Below are positions 1-8,953 of a stretch of DNA of 64,000 nucleotides, piece by piece. The stretch spans positions 4,712,001-4,776,000 of the forward strand of contig NC_010170.1 in NCBI RefSeq assembly GCF_000067205.1, in the 5' to 3' direction. The stretch comes from Bordetella petrii (GTDB lineage Bacteria > Pseudomonadota > Gammaproteobacteria > Burkholderiales > Burkholderiaceae_B). The stretch's first letter is position 1. Each line of letters begins with the position of its first letter. The notes below the pieces were generated by a model. The model was not told the DNA's origin. It was given only the letters and a program-made list of their open reading frames with translations, and made no database searches. The translations under genes were made by a program, and so were the position numbers.

Positions 1-1
1 C

Positions 2-331
2 TGGTCGCCGTTCGCCATAACCTTGCGGCACTGTGGCAACAGATACGCCTTGGTGCGCACCCATTTCGAGCCCGGCGCCTTCGTAGACATGGCCACCGGC
101 CGCCTCAGCCCAGACAGCCATAGTTCCGCCGGCAACGTGCAAATCGCCCTGCGCGAACTGGGCAGAACCCGGCACATTCTTATCGGCGCGCCACCCGGCA
201 GCCAGGGCAGCACCCCCGTTGTGCTGCAAGGCCATGCCACCCAGGTATACGAGGCCGGTTACTACGCCCTGGGCCAGGTGTCGCCAGGCACTGTGCACAC
301 CAGCGTGGAATACAACCTGGTCTACCAGTAG
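2..331 (+). CDS. Fimbrial major subunit, 5'-truncated by window edge
   Basis: The reading frame is open from the first base, so the gene starts upstream of the window. The visible part starts WSPFAITLRHCGN and closely parallels the next gene (WTPFEIKLTGCQG), including the FEPG segment, the STPV segment, the YEAGYYA motif and the final VxYNLVYQ. These are the second conserved cysteine, the beta-strands and the C-terminal penultimate-Tyr pattern of chaperone-usher pilins. The product would be exported, carried by the periplasmic chaperone at 1187-1939 and polymerised through the usher at 1968-4547. It is followed by a second subunit gene 180 bp downstream, suggesting tandem duplication of the pilin. 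The signal peptide and first cysteine lie outside the window. Confidence 0.85.
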   Translation, partial: WSPFAITLRHCGNRYALVRTHFEPGAFVDMATGRLSPDSHSSAGNVQIALRELGRTRHILIGAPPGSQGSTPVVLQGHATQVYEAGYYALGQVSPGTVHTSVEYNLVYQ

Positions 332-510
332 CCGCGCCGCGCCGGCGCAACTTGCAGTGTCTGATGCTGACAAGAACTTTCCCCTACGTCTGTCAGATTT
401 TTCCTCAACCCTGCAAGCCCCCTCATCTCTAGACTCCGTCTTGCTGCGATCGGCTTACGAAGTTCCGGCAGTTCGCCAGCCTTTCAACTTTCTTGTTAAC
501 GGAGTCAATC

Positions 511-1056
511 ATGAAACTCTCTCGTATTGCCGGCCTGCTTGCGGGCGCTGGAATCCTGGCCGCGGCGCATGTCGCAGCCGCCGCCGACGGCACCATTACC
601 TTCACCGGGCAGATCCTGGCCACTTCCTGCACCATCAATGTCAATGGAAAGGGCAACGCAAACGATACCGTCGCCCTGCCCCAGGTCAACATCAGTGCAC
701 TGGCAACGACGGCAGCCACGGCAGGCTGGACGCCGTTCGAAATCAAGCTAACGGGTTGCCAGGGGCCTCTCGTTTCCGCCATGGCGAATTTCGAGCCGGG
801 TCCCAACGTCACTCCCCAGGGGCGGCTGAAGAACATCGCTACGGTTCTTCCCGCATCGGCCGTCGATATCGCGCTGCGGCAGGCCGGTAGCACGAACAAC
901 ATCGTCGTCGGCAGCGCTGCCAGCACCCAAAGCACGCCGGTTTCGTTCAACACCGGGGCAGCCACCCTCCAGTACGAAGCCGGCTACTACGCAACGGCTC
1001 CGGCCACGGCGGGCGCCGTCGAATCCAACGTCACCTACTCCATCGTCTACCAATAA
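511..1056 (+). CDS. Type-1-like fimbrial major subunit (pilin)
   Basis: A 181-aa pilin. The ATG at 511 is chosen over an upstream TTG in the same frame because GGAG lies 6 nt before it and it starts a good signal peptide (MKLSRIAGLL, hydrophobic stretch, AHVAAAADG cleavage region). The mature protein has the two pilin cysteines (ILATSCTINV and KLTGCQGPL) and ends NVTYSIVYQ, the donor-strand-accepting C-terminal beta-strand typical of chaperone-usher subunits. It is homologous to the truncated subunit just upstream. It should be secreted by Sec, capped by the downstream PapD-like chaperone and assembled by the usher into a surface fimbria. The 180 bp before it lack the poly-C tract that gives phase variation in Bordetella fim2/fim3 promoters. 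Confidence 0.93.
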   Translation: MKLSRIAGLLAGAGILAAAHVAAAADGTITFTGQILATSCTINVNGKGNANDTVALPQVNISALATTAATAGWTPFEIKLTGCQGPLVSAMANFEPGPNVTPQGRLKNIATVLPASAVDIALRQAGSTNNIVVGSAASTQSTPVSFNTGAATLQYEAGYYATAPATAGAVESNVTYSIVYQ

Positions 1057-1186
1057 GCCCACCAGGCTTACGGTGTCTACGGGCGCCTTACCGGGCGCCC
1101 CATTCTCCAGCCGTCCGTATCCCGGCACGGCTGCCAACAGCCTGGCCTGCAACCCGCGGCCCTGGCATGCACTACCAGGAACTCTC

Positions 1187-1939
1187 ATGCGTCTGCACCG
1201 CTATCTGTACGCCGCCTTTTCCACCGCCGCGCTAGCCTTCGCTATCGCGCCGGCCATCTCGCATGCTTCCATCGTTATCGGCGCCACGCGCATCATCTAC
1301 GACGCGGCGGGCGGCGAACAAACCGTTCGGCTTACCAATAAAGGCGAGTCGCCCAGCCTGGTACAAACCTGGCTGGATACCGGCGCCGTACAAGCCGAAC
1401 GCGGCACGCTGGAAGTGCCCTTTGTGGTGTCTCCCCCTATGTCACGCGTAGATCCTGGCAAAAGCCAGACGCTGCGCATCATCCATTCCGGCGAACCCAT
1501 GCCGCAAGACCGCGAAAGCGTCTTCTGGCTGAATGTGCTGGATGTCCCCGCCCGGCCCGCCGCCAACAGCGAAAACTTTCTGCAATTCTCGTTTCGCTCG
1601 CGCATCAAGCTGTTCTTCCGGCCTGCCGGCTTGGCCGGCACGGCAGCGCAAGCGCCTGCTCAGCTGACCTGGCAACTGGCCACCAAAGACAGCCAGCCAA
1701 TACTGCAGGTAAGCAACCCCACGCCTTATCACGTCAGCTTTGCCGCGGTGGAACTCGCCACCGGCGGGCAGACCCTGGCCGTGCAAGAGCCCGGCATGCT
1801 GGCGCCGTTCGAAACGCGCGCCCTGACATTGCCCCGCGCGGCCACGGCATCGTCCGGCACGCGGGTGCGCTACCAGTTCGTCAACGACTACGGCGGCATC
1901 ACCGAAGAAGAAGCCGCGCTGCAAGGGCCCTCGCGCTAG
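1187..1939 (+). CDS. Periplasmic fimbrial chaperone (PapD/FimB family)
   Basis: 250 aa; the start at 1187 has CAGGA 7-11 nt upstream and opens a signal peptide ending AISHAS. The mature N-terminus IVIGATRIIYDA is the PapD-family motif in which an exposed strand donates to the pilin; the Arg and later Lys anchor the subunit C-terminus. Further family motifs are LTNKGESPSLVQTWLD, FVVSPPMSRVDPGKSQTLRI and SVFWLNVLDVPA. It folds as two Ig-like domains (about 25-145 and 150-250). It would bind fimbrial subunits in the periplasm, complete their fold by donor-strand complementation and deliver them to the usher encoded 28 bp downstream. In Bordetella pertussis the equivalent gene is called fimB; in E. 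coli the same role is played by FimC. Confidence 0.95.
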   Translation: MRLHRYLYAAFSTAALAFAIAPAISHASIVIGATRIIYDAAGGEQTVRLTNKGESPSLVQTWLDTGAVQAERGTLEVPFVVSPPMSRVDPGKSQTLRIIHSGEPMPQDRESVFWLNVLDVPARPAANSENFLQFSFRSRIKLFFRPAGLAGTAAQAPAQLTWQLATKDSQPILQVSNPTPYHVSFAAVELATGGQTLAVQEPGMLAPFETRALTLPRAATASSGTRVRYQFVNDYGGITEEEAALQGPSR

Positions 1940-1967
1940 CGCCGCGGCTCGCTTAAGGAAACGCATC

Positions 1968-4547
1968 ATGCTGGCTTCCCGCTCTCATCTGCCGCCCCTG
2001 CGCTATGCATGCGGCCTGGTCTCGGCGCTGTTCGCCTGCGGCATCGGGGCTTCAGTGGCGGCGGAAGCGTCGTCCGCCCAGGTGGCCGAAGTGCAGTTCA
2101 ACACCGACATGCTGCGCGGCTTTGGCGACGCCCCGGTGGACATCAGCCGCTTCAACCGGGGCAATTTCGCCGCACCCGGCGACTACACGGTACCGATCGT
2201 CGTCAACGACAGGCGGGTAGGGCGCGGCACGGTACGCTTGCGCCAGCTCGCCGGCGAAGCTTATCCACAGCCCTGCGTAGATACCGATTTACTGACGACG
2301 GCTGGCGTCAACGTGCAGCGGCTGGACGACGCCGCGCAAGCGCAGTTGCAAGAAAATTCCTGTGTGCGGCTGCCCGGCCTTATTCCCGACGCTCGCGCCG
2401 AGTTCGACAACGGCGAACAACACCTGTACCTGAGCATTCCGCAAATCTGGCTGAACCGCAGCGCACGCGGCTATGTCGACCCCGACCACTGGAACGAAGG
2501 CATCACGGCCGGCATGCTGCGCTACAACGCCAACGTATACCGCTACAACAGCCGGCACGGCAGCGCGTCCACGCAAGGCTACCTGGGCCTGGACAGCGGC
2601 TTCAACGTTGGCGCGTGGCGGTTCCGCCATCGCGGCAATCTGAGCTATCAAGAAAATCTGGGTACGCATTATGAAAGCATCCAAACCTCCGTGCAGCGCT
2701 CACTGGCGCCCATCAAAAGCCAGTTGACCGCCGGCGAATTCTTTACCGAAGGAGACGTGCTGGAAAGCTTGAACTTGCGCGGCGTGCGCCTGTCCAGCGA
2801 TGACCGCATGTACCCGGAGTCGCTGCGCGGCTATGCGCCTACGGTACACGGCATTGCCAACAGCAACGCCCGCGTCAGCATTCGCCAGAACGGCATCGTC
2901 ATCTACGAAACCACGGTAGCGCCCGGCGAATTCCAGATCGACGACCTGTACCCCACCGGCTACGGCGGCGACCTGGAAGTCGTGGTAACCGAAGCCGACG
3001 GCAGCGTGCATATTTCGCGCGTGCCGTTCTCGGCCCCCATCAACGCACTGCGGGCTGGCGCCACACGCTACAGCCTGGCCGCCGGGCAATACCGTAACAC
3101 CATGGGCGGCGAAACCCCGTATGTATTTCAAGGCACGGTGCGCCACGGGTTCAACAACCTGGTGACCGGCTATGGCGGAATCACCGCGTCCGAACATTAT
3201 TTGGCGGGCGAAGTCGGCGCCGCGCTGAACACGTCATGGGGCGCCTTCAGCCTGGACGCCACCTATGCCCGCGCCCGTCTGCGCAACCAGCCCGACCGCC
3301 GCGGCCAAAGCTACGGCCTGAGCTATTCGCGGCTGTACGAGCCCACCGCTACCAGCGTCACCCTGGCTGCCTACCGCTATTCCACCGATGGCTTTCTTAA
3401 CCTGGCCGATACCGTGGCCCTGCGTTCGGCCGACTCTCTTTACGCGTTGCCCCGAGGCTACGGCAGCGCAAAAGGGCGGCTTCAGGTCATGCTGAACCAA
3501 CCCCTGGGCGAGCGCTGGGGGTCGTTGTATTTGTCGGGCTATAGCCAGAACTACTGGGGCCACAGCGGCCGCGACACCGAATACCAGGCGGGCTACAGCA
3601 ACTCGTTCAAACGGGTGAACTACAACATCAGCGCCTCGCGGCAGTACAGCGCGTACTCGGGCAAGTGGGAAAACACCTACATGCTGAACTTCAGCCTGCC
3701 GCTGGGCAGCGGCGCCAACGCGCCGCGGTCCAATACCACCATCCAGCGCAACAACCGTACCCGCAGCACGTTCATATATGAAACCGTCAACGGCAGCCTG
3801 GGCGGTTCTGACAGCCCGTTGTACTACGGCGTCAGCGCCAGCCACTCGCGGCACGGCGGCCAAGGCGCCAATAGCAATAACGTCAGCGCCAATGCTTCCT
3901 GGACCTCGCCCCTGGCGCAATTGGGCGCCAGCGCCAGCCGCTCTAGCAACAGCAGCCAGGCCAGCGCCAGCATTTCGGGCGCGGCCGTGGCATGGGGCGG
4001 CGGGGTCGCGCTGACGCCATCGCTGGGCGACACCTTCGCCATCGTCGACGCCCAGGGCGCGGCAGGGGCCCGCATCGCCAACATGGGCGGGCTGCGCGTC
4101 AATTCGCGCGGCTACGGGGTGGTGTCGAACCTGACTCCCTTCGCGCAAAACACCATCGAAGTCGATCCCAATGGCCTGCCGCTGAACGTGCAGTTCAAAT
4201 CCACCATCCAGCACGTGGCGCCCACGGCCGGCGCCATCGTGCCGGTGAAGTTCGAGGTCGAGGCCGGCGGGCAGGCGGCGGTTATCCGTGCGCGCCAGGC
4301 AGATGGCCAGGCGTTGCCCTTCGGCGCCCAGGCGCTGGACGGCAACGGCAATCAGGTCGGCACCGTGGCCCAGGGCAGCCGCATCATCGCCAGCAGCCTG
4401 AAAGACACCAAGGGCCGCATCACCATCAAATGGGGCGCCACGGCCGCGCAGCAATGCACCGTGGACTACGCCCTTCCCGAAGCAGCCGGAAAGGCTGACC
4501 AACCATTTCACCTGTTGCAGGGCACGTGCGTGCCCACGGGACTCTGA
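1968..4547 (+). CDS. Outer-membrane fimbrial usher (PapC/FimC-Bordetella family)
   Basis: 859 aa, the usual usher length. AAGGA precedes the ATG by about 10 nt. A signal peptide (to about residue 32) is followed by the usher N-domain (VQFNTDMLRGFG, periplasmic chaperone-subunit docking), then the 24-strand barrel. The hallmark segment near residue 275, RMYPESLRGYAPTVHGIA, precedes the plug domain, and CQFK-like and C-terminal domains end in a Cys pair (QQCTVDYALP and LQGTCVPTGL). It secretes and orders fimbrial subunits across the outer membrane. The stop codon lies 2 nt before the adhesin ATG, so the two are probably translationally coupled. In Bordetella the usher is named FimC. Confidence 0.95.
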   Translation: MLASRSHLPPLRYACGLVSALFACGIGASVAAEASSAQVAEVQFNTDMLRGFGDAPVDISRFNRGNFAAPGDYTVPIVVNDRRVGRGTVRLRQLAGEAYPQPCVDTDLLTTAGVNVQRLDDAAQAQLQENSCVRLPGLIPDARAEFDNGEQHLYLSIPQIWLNRSARGYVDPDHWNEGITAGMLRYNANVYRYNSRHGSASTQGYLGLDSGFNVGAWRFRHRGNLSYQENLGTHYESIQTSVQRSLAPIKSQLTAGEFFTEGDVLESLNLRGVRLSSDDRMYPESLRGYAPTVHGIANSNARVSIRQNGIVIYETTVAPGEFQIDDLYPTGYGGDLEVVVTEADGSVHISRVPFSAPINALRAGATRYSLAAGQYRNTMGGETPYVFQGTVRHGFNNLVTGYGGITASEHYLAGEVGAALNTSWGAFSLDATYARARLRNQPDRRGQSYGLSYSRLYEPTATSVTLAAYRYSTDGFLNLADTVALRSADSLYALPRGYGSAKGRLQVMLNQPLGERWGSLYLSGYSQNYWGHSGRDTEYQAGYSNSFKRVNYNISASRQYSAYSGKWENTYMLNFSLPLGSGANAPRSNTTIQRNNRTRSTFIYETVNGSLGGSDSPLYYGVSASHSRHGGQGANSNNVSANASWTSPLAQLGASASRSSNSSQASASISGAAVAWGGGVALTPSLGDTFAIVDAQGAAGARIANMGGLRVNSRGYGVVSNLTPFAQNTIEVDPNGLPLNVQFKSTIQHVAPTAGAIVPVKFEVEAGGQAAVIRARQADGQALPFGAQALDGNGNQVGTVAQGSRIIASSLKDTKGRITIKWGATAAQQCTVDYALPEAAGKADQPFHLLQGTCVPTGL

Positions 4548-4549
4548 AT

Positions 4550-5707
4550 ATGAATATCACTCAGTACTTCCGCTTGGCTATGCGCGCCATCCTCGCTGTT
4601 GACCACCAACGTCCTCGACCGCTATTCCAGCGAATTATGTATAAGCTGAGTGCGGGAGGGCTGGTGCTAGCAGGCGTGGCGATGATGCCTACGTCGATCG
4701 TCTTCGCCTCCACCCTAACCTGCACCATGTCTACTGCCGGTTCTGGTAGCTTCAAGCCAGAGGATAGGTACATATCTAATATCAGCTCCGCGGCGCTCAA
4801 GACTCCTCCAAATCCACCTCTGTACACGGTCCTCCACACCTCTACCATTTACCGCGTGTTAATAAATCGCAGGGTAATGTGCACCGGCGAAAAAGATGCT
4901 TCTTTATACTCCAGACTTGAGCTTTCGCTACTACCACCGTGGAAGGCATTGCCAGGAGGCATAGTAACTATTCCTGGAATGAGTGTTGGCTATCGTTTTG
5001 TCGGAGCCACAACAGTGACGGAATCAACTATGTTCCTACCGTCGTTCCCCAACGCGTTTAACTATACGTACGGTGACAATTTCCACAACAACGTTATGCC
5101 TAGTAGTCAAACGGTCGAACTTATCGCCTTAGGGCCTATCTCATACGACACAATTTCCCCCTCACACCGTCCCATTGGCTACGTAAGGACCAGTTCGAAC
5201 GCCATCGCGGACGGGGACGCCTACTACGCACTCAACTACGCCCGTATCATCGTAGCAGAAGAACCGCCAAACATTCAGCTGCACACCTGCAAAGTACCGG
5301 GCTATACTGTCGTCGATCTGGGTTCGCACCACTTCAACGGCTCCACACCGGGGGTTACCTCGCCAACAGTGAATTTTACTATTCAACTGATAGACTGCCC
5401 TACTGGCGTGCCCATAAGAATGGGCTGGAAACCTTCCGTTCCCTCTGCCCCGACCATTCCGGCTCCGTACACTAATAGCATAATGGCACTTGACAGCACT
5501 TCTACTGCCACTGGAGTCGGCATTCAGCTCCTAGGGGAGGAAGGTGCGGAAGCCATAATAGCGGATGGCACGGGGTATACGATGGTAACGACCCAATCCC
5601 AACCCACTCAGCCTCTGAAACTAAGCGCCCGTTATATGCAGGTAGCGCCGAATGTTACCCCTGGTTCCGCCAAAACGTCGGGCACATTTACGATTACCTA
5701 TCCATAA
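4550..5707 (+). CDS. Putative fimbrial tip adhesin (two-domain)
   Basis: 385 aa from ATG 4550; a second in-frame ATG at 4637 (MYKLSAGGLVLAGVAMM) would give a more standard signal peptide, so the true start is uncertain. The N-terminal half (Cys in TLTCTMS and RVMCTGEK) resembles no sequence I recognise and should be the receptor-binding domain. The C-terminal half from about residue 245 (HTCKVPGYTVVDLG, QLIDCPTGVP, final GTFTITYP) is a pilin domain. This order and its position last in the operon match FimD of Bordetella or FimH-type adhesins. Base composition is visibly AT-richer than in the usher and chaperone genes, with rare-looking codons such as TTA and ATA, suggesting allelic replacement or acquisition of the adhesin alone. 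Confidence 0.75.
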   Translation: MNITQYFRLAMRAILAVDHQRPRPLFQRIMYKLSAGGLVLAGVAMMPTSIVFASTLTCTMSTAGSGSFKPEDRYISNISSAALKTPPNPPLYTVLHTSTIYRVLINRRVMCTGEKDASLYSRLELSLLPPWKALPGGIVTIPGMSVGYRFVGATTVTESTMFLPSFPNAFNYTYGDNFHNNVMPSSQTVELIALGPISYDTISPSHRPIGYVRTSSNAIADGDAYYALNYARIIVAEEPPNIQLHTCKVPGYTVVDLGSHHFNGSTPGVTSPTVNFTIQLIDCPTGVPIRMGWKPSVPSAPTIPAPYTNSIMALDSTSTATGVGIQLLGEEGAEAIIADGTGYTMVTTQSQPTQPLKLSARYMQVAPNVTPGSAKTSGTFTITYP

Positions 5708-5717
5708 AACAAAAACT

Positions 5718-5735
5718 CTGCGCGCCCACGCGCAG
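5718..5735 (+). terminator. Hairpin after the fimbrial operon
   Basis: A 7-bp perfect stem (CTGCGCG / CGCGCAG) with a 4-nt loop, 11 bp after the adhesin stop. There is no T-run after it, so it would be a weak or Rho-assisted terminator. It is placed correctly to end the fimbrial transcript before the sensor kinase gene. Confidence 0.45.
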
Positions 5736-5811
5736 GGCGTTCAGAAATTTCCGACGCATTTCGCGAAAATTCTGCATTTATGACGCTGTAGTAGCGCGTA
5801 GTCTTGCGACT

Positions 5812-7611
5812 ATGGCACGTCGCAAGAACTTTCCCCTGGCGCTAACCCTTGCAGGCTCGACCTTGAGCTTTGTCGGGATCGCTTTTGTTTGCATATCCGT
5901 GGCAACCGCCACGGACGATCAGCTGGCGGCCATGCTGGCCGCACAGCCGTGGCGCGGGTTCCTGGCCTGGTCTTCCTTGCTGGCGTTGGCGGCGGGCACG
6001 CTGGCGGTTGGCGCCGCCCTGCTTCTGGTGGGCCGCATGCACCGCCAACGGCGCATCTTACGCACTATGAGAAGCCTGCTGCACACGTACATGACGATGC
6101 TCGACGCCATTCCCATGCCCATCTACTTGCGCAACAGCAAGCTGGAACTGACGGCATGCAATAGGGCATATGCGCACCTTTGCGGCCAGCCTCGCAGTGC
6201 CTTGAATCTTGCATCGGTTGAAGCCACCTTGCGCGCCATGGGCGCAAATACTCTGGATGCCCGCGAACTAGAACGCCAATATCGTCTTACCATGAACAGC
6301 GCCACCCCGGCCATTGAAGACCGCACCGTACGGCTGCGCTCGGGCACGGCTACGCTGCAGCACTGGACATCGCCATTGCGCGGCGGAGGCGGCAAGGTTA
6401 TTGGGGTGATCGGCGGCTGGTTCGACGTTACCGAACGGCACCGCGCCCTGGCCGAGCTGGCCGGGGCGCGCGACCGCGCCGAAGCCGCGTATCGCGCCAA
6501 GTCCACCTTCCTGGCATCCATCAGCCATGATATTCGCACACCCATGAACGCCATCATGGGCATGCTGGAGCTCACGCTGTTGCAAGACTCGCTGGCGGCC
6601 GCCGCAAGGCAGCAACTGGAAATGGCCCTGCAATCGGCGCGCTCGCTGCTGGCGTTAATAGATGATCTGCTCGATTTATCAAAAATGGAAGCCGGCAAGC
6701 TCGACTTGCGGCCATCCATCGTGTCGTTGCGCGATATTGCGGCCGAGGTTTCTGGTGTGTTTTCACCCATGGCCCACAGCAAAGGCGTGGCGCTGGATGT
6801 CGACATCATGCCCATGGTTGCCGACCATCATTTGGTTGACCCGCTGCGGCTGAAGCAGATTCTGAACAACCTGCTTTCCAATGCGATACGCTTCACGGAA
6901 CAGGGCAGCATTCAAATTCAGATACGCGCGACAAGCATCCGCGACGCACACCAATGGGTGCAGTTTGCCGTCAGCGATACCGGCATTGGCATCGAACCCG
7001 CCGTATTGCCCACGTTGTTCGACCCGTTCGTGCAAGCCGGGGCGTCGGCCACGGTTGGCGGGGCCGGGTTGGGGCTGTCCATTTGCAAGCGGCTGGTCGA
7101 CATCATGGGCGGGTATATACGCATTAGCAGCAAGCGGAATCAAGGCACCCGCGTGGTGGTTCGCCTGCGGTTTCCCGTAAAAGCGCTGCCTCAGCTTTCG
7201 CCAGGCGGCCAGGCCAATGCACCCGAGCCGCAAGCGCCGATATTGGTTGTGGACGACCATGCGGCCAACCGTACGTTGCTTAAGCACCAGCTGCAAAAGC
7301 TTGGTCATGCCGTCGTCTGCGCCGAGAATGGTCTGCAGGCGCTGGAAGCCGTCGGCAGGCAGGTTTTCAAGCTGGCGATCTGCGACTGCGCCATGCCCAG
7401 GATGAACGGCATGGAGTTCGTGCGCGCATTGCGGGCAGGCCCCGAACCCAATGCCCGCATGCCGGTCTTGGGTTATACGGCGGGTGCGCAAGATAACTAC
7501 GCCCAGCAAGCCATCGACGCCGGCATGGACGCCGTGCTGTTCAAGCCGGCAGGGTTGGCGGAATTGCAAGCGGCGCTGCGGGCACACTTGCCACAGCCCG
7601 TATTGTCTTAA
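5812..7611 (+). CDS. Hybrid sensor histidine kinase (TM-PAS-HisKA-HATPase-REC)
   Basis: 599 aa. Two membrane segments (about 11-33 and 50-74) flank a very short periplasmic loop. A PAS domain follows (about 95-210, MLDAIPMPIYLRN to GGWFDVTER), then HisKA with the H-box SISHDIRTPMNAIMG (phospho-acceptor His239). The HATPase domain contains NNLLSNAIRFT (N-box), SDTGIGI (G1) and GAGLGLSI (G2). The C-terminal receiver contains LVVDDH and phospho-acceptor Asp525 (ICDCAMPRMNG). It lacks the Venus-flytrap sensor domains of BvgS and has no Hpt domain, so phosphotransfer to a regulator needs a separate Hpt, which is encoded convergently at 7608-8288. It lies 104 bp after the fimbrial operon in the same orientation and may share its control. 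The signal sensed is unknown. Confidence 0.93.
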   Translation: MARRKNFPLALTLAGSTLSFVGIAFVCISVATATDDQLAAMLAAQPWRGFLAWSSLLALAAGTLAVGAALLLVGRMHRQRRILRTMRSLLHTYMTMLDAIPMPIYLRNSKLELTACNRAYAHLCGQPRSALNLASVEATLRAMGANTLDARELERQYRLTMNSATPAIEDRTVRLRSGTATLQHWTSPLRGGGGKVIGVIGGWFDVTERHRALAELAGARDRAEAAYRAKSTFLASISHDIRTPMNAIMGMLELTLLQDSLAAAARQQLEMALQSARSLLALIDDLLDLSKMEAGKLDLRPSIVSLRDIAAEVSGVFSPMAHSKGVALDVDIMPMVADHHLVDPLRLKQILNNLLSNAIRFTEQGSIQIQIRATSIRDAHQWVQFAVSDTGIGIEPAVLPTLFDPFVQAGASATVGGAGLGLSICKRLVDIMGGYIRISSKRNQGTRVVVRLRFPVKALPQLSPGGQANAPEPQAPILVVDDHAANRTLLKHQLQKLGHAVVCAENGLQALEAVGRQVFKLAICDCAMPRMNGMEFVRALRAGPEPNARMPVLGYTAGAQDNYAQQAIDAGMDAVLFKPAGLAELQAALRAHLPQPVLS

Positions 7612-8288
7612 CCAACCAGCGCAGCCAACGTCTGCGACAAGCGCTGCACAGCGGGCACGTACAGGCTGGCCAGCGCCGCTACTGTGTCGCCTTGCTCATG
7701 CTGGGCCAGCAATTCAATGCGCTGGCTGAGCGCTACCAGCGCGGGCGCGCCCACCAGATGTGCCGTGCCCTTGATGCGATGCGCGCAAGCGCGGGCGTCG
7801 GGCCAGCGGCGCGCGGCGCAGGCCTGGCGGAAGTCGCGCAAGTCAGACTGATTGGTGTCGAGCAAACTGGCGACGAGTTCCGTCACCACCGACGGATCGT
7901 CGTCCACCAAGGCGCCAAGCTGCTGCGCCAGCGCCGCTTTATCTGGAATCGGCGCCGCATAGCCGGCGCCCGTCAACGCAACGGCCATGGCGCCTTCGTC
8001 GGCCGGATCGGATAAATGCCGACGCACGGACGGCGCACCAGCCGGCGCGGCGCCACAGGTAAGGACGATGGCGCCCGCCAACCCTGCCCGGCTCAGTTGG
8101 TCGGCATCGGGAGCGGCCTCGCCTACCGATAGCTCGATGATAACGACAGCGTGGTCGACATCGGCGAAAGGCGCGGCCGCCGGCCAGGCAGCTTCGCGCA
8201 CGGCCATGCCGAACCCGCGCAAGATATCGGCCGGGCCGCGCCCGGCGGCGCGATCGTGATGCGTAGACAGGATCAAGGCATGGTGCAT
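7608..8288 (-). CDS. Stand-alone histidine phosphotransfer (Hpt) protein with degenerate receiver-like N-terminus
   Basis: 226 aa from the ATG at 8288; a GTG at 8318, 5 bp after the regulator's stop, is an alternative start. The C-terminal half is an Hpt domain with the motif AHRIKGTAHLVGA (His170 as phospho-acceptor). The N-terminal half (HALILSTHH to about residue 100) has the strand-helix rhythm of a receiver but no acidic phosphorylation site, so it is probably a dead receiver. It should relay phosphate from the receivers of the two hybrid kinases (5812-7611, 8954-10837) to the BvgA-like regulator at 8323-8949. It is co-oriented with that regulator and kinase and overlaps the other kinase tail-to-tail by 4 bp. 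Confidence 0.85.
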   Translation of the reverse strand: MHHALILSTHHDRAAGRGPADILRGFGMAVREAAWPAAAPFADVDHAVVIIELSVGEAAPDADQLSRAGLAGAIVLTCGAAPAGAPSVRRHLSDPADEGAMAVALTGAGYAAPIPDKAALAQQLGALVDDDPSVVTELVASLLDTNQSDLRDFRQACAARRWPDARACAHRIKGTAHLVGAPALVALSQRIELLAQHEQGDTVAALASLYVPAVQRLSQTLAALVG

Positions 8289-8322
8289 GGCGGTAAGTGT
8301 GTAGGCGGGAAGGCACACGGGC

Positions 8323-8949
8323 TTAGCGCACGATTTGGTGCCTGCGCGCGAAGTCGACCAGTTCTACCAACGAACCCACACCCAATTTGGCCATGAGGCG
8401 GGTTTTGTAAGTGCTGACGGTTTTGTTGCTGATGAACAGCGCGTCGCCGATGTCTTTATTGGACATGCCGCGCACCAGCATCTGCATGACGATGATTTCT
8501 TTGTCGGACAGCCGCTCGATTTTATTGGCGGCGTCGGCATCGCTGCTTGGAACCGGGCGATGGGCAACATCGGGAAAAACACTGTAGCCCGCCAGCACGG
8601 TTTCGATGGCGCGCACGATTTCAGGTAGTTCCTGCACCTTGCTGATGTAGCCTTGCGCGCCAGCCGCCTTGACCCGCGGCGCGAAAACGACGGGATCTTG
8701 CGCGGAAATGACCAGAATGCGGATGTCGGGCTTGATAAGCTTGATGCGGGGAATGGCCTCAAGGCCGTTGATCTTGGGCAGATCGATGTCCAGAATGACG
8801 AGGCCGGGCTCGTGCTGGCGCACGGCCTGCACGGCGTCCTGGCCGTTGCCGGCCTCGATGATCTGCGACACGCCCAGCATCTGGGACAGTTGCTGCCTGA
8901 GTATCAGCCGCAACGAAGGATGGTCGTCGACGATGAGTACGCTGGTCAC
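8323..8949 (-). CDS. BvgA-like response regulator (NarL/FixJ family)
   Basis: 208 aa from the GTG at 8949, chosen because it starts directly at TSVLIVDDHPSLR and gives BvgA length; a longer frame starting at 9012 would only add kinase-overlapping sequence. The receiver has the DD pair, Asp54 (VILDIDLPK) and a terminal Lys (YISK). The LuxR-type HTH is very close to BvgA: GMSNKDIGDALFISNKTVST is followed by YKTRLMAKL and SLVELVDFA. It should bind DNA as a phosphorylated dimer. The kinase gene ends 4 bp before it and the Hpt gene follows within 35 bp, so all three are one operon. The neighbouring fimbrial operon is the likely target, by analogy with BvgA control of fim genes; this is inference. 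Confidence 0.93.
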   Translation of the reverse strand: MTSVLIVDDHPSLRLILRQQLSQMLGVSQIIEAGNGQDAVQAVRQHEPGLVILDIDLPKINGLEAIPRIKLIKPDIRILVISAQDPVVFAPRVKAAGAQGYISKVQELPEIVRAIETVLAGYSVFPDVAHRPVPSSDADAANKIERLSDKEIIVMQMLVRGMSNKDIGDALFISNKTVSTYKTRLMAKLGVGSLVELVDFARRHQIVR

Positions 8950-8953
8950 GGGT

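Noticed and set aside
332..510. Phase-variable poly-C promoter of a fim gene
   Set aside because: No C tract longer than five bases was found before the pilin gene.
3234..4511. 425-codon minus-strand ORF opposite the usher
   Set aside because: Shadow of the usher gene; Gly/Ala/Val/Arg-rich translation with no motif, no ribosome-binding site.
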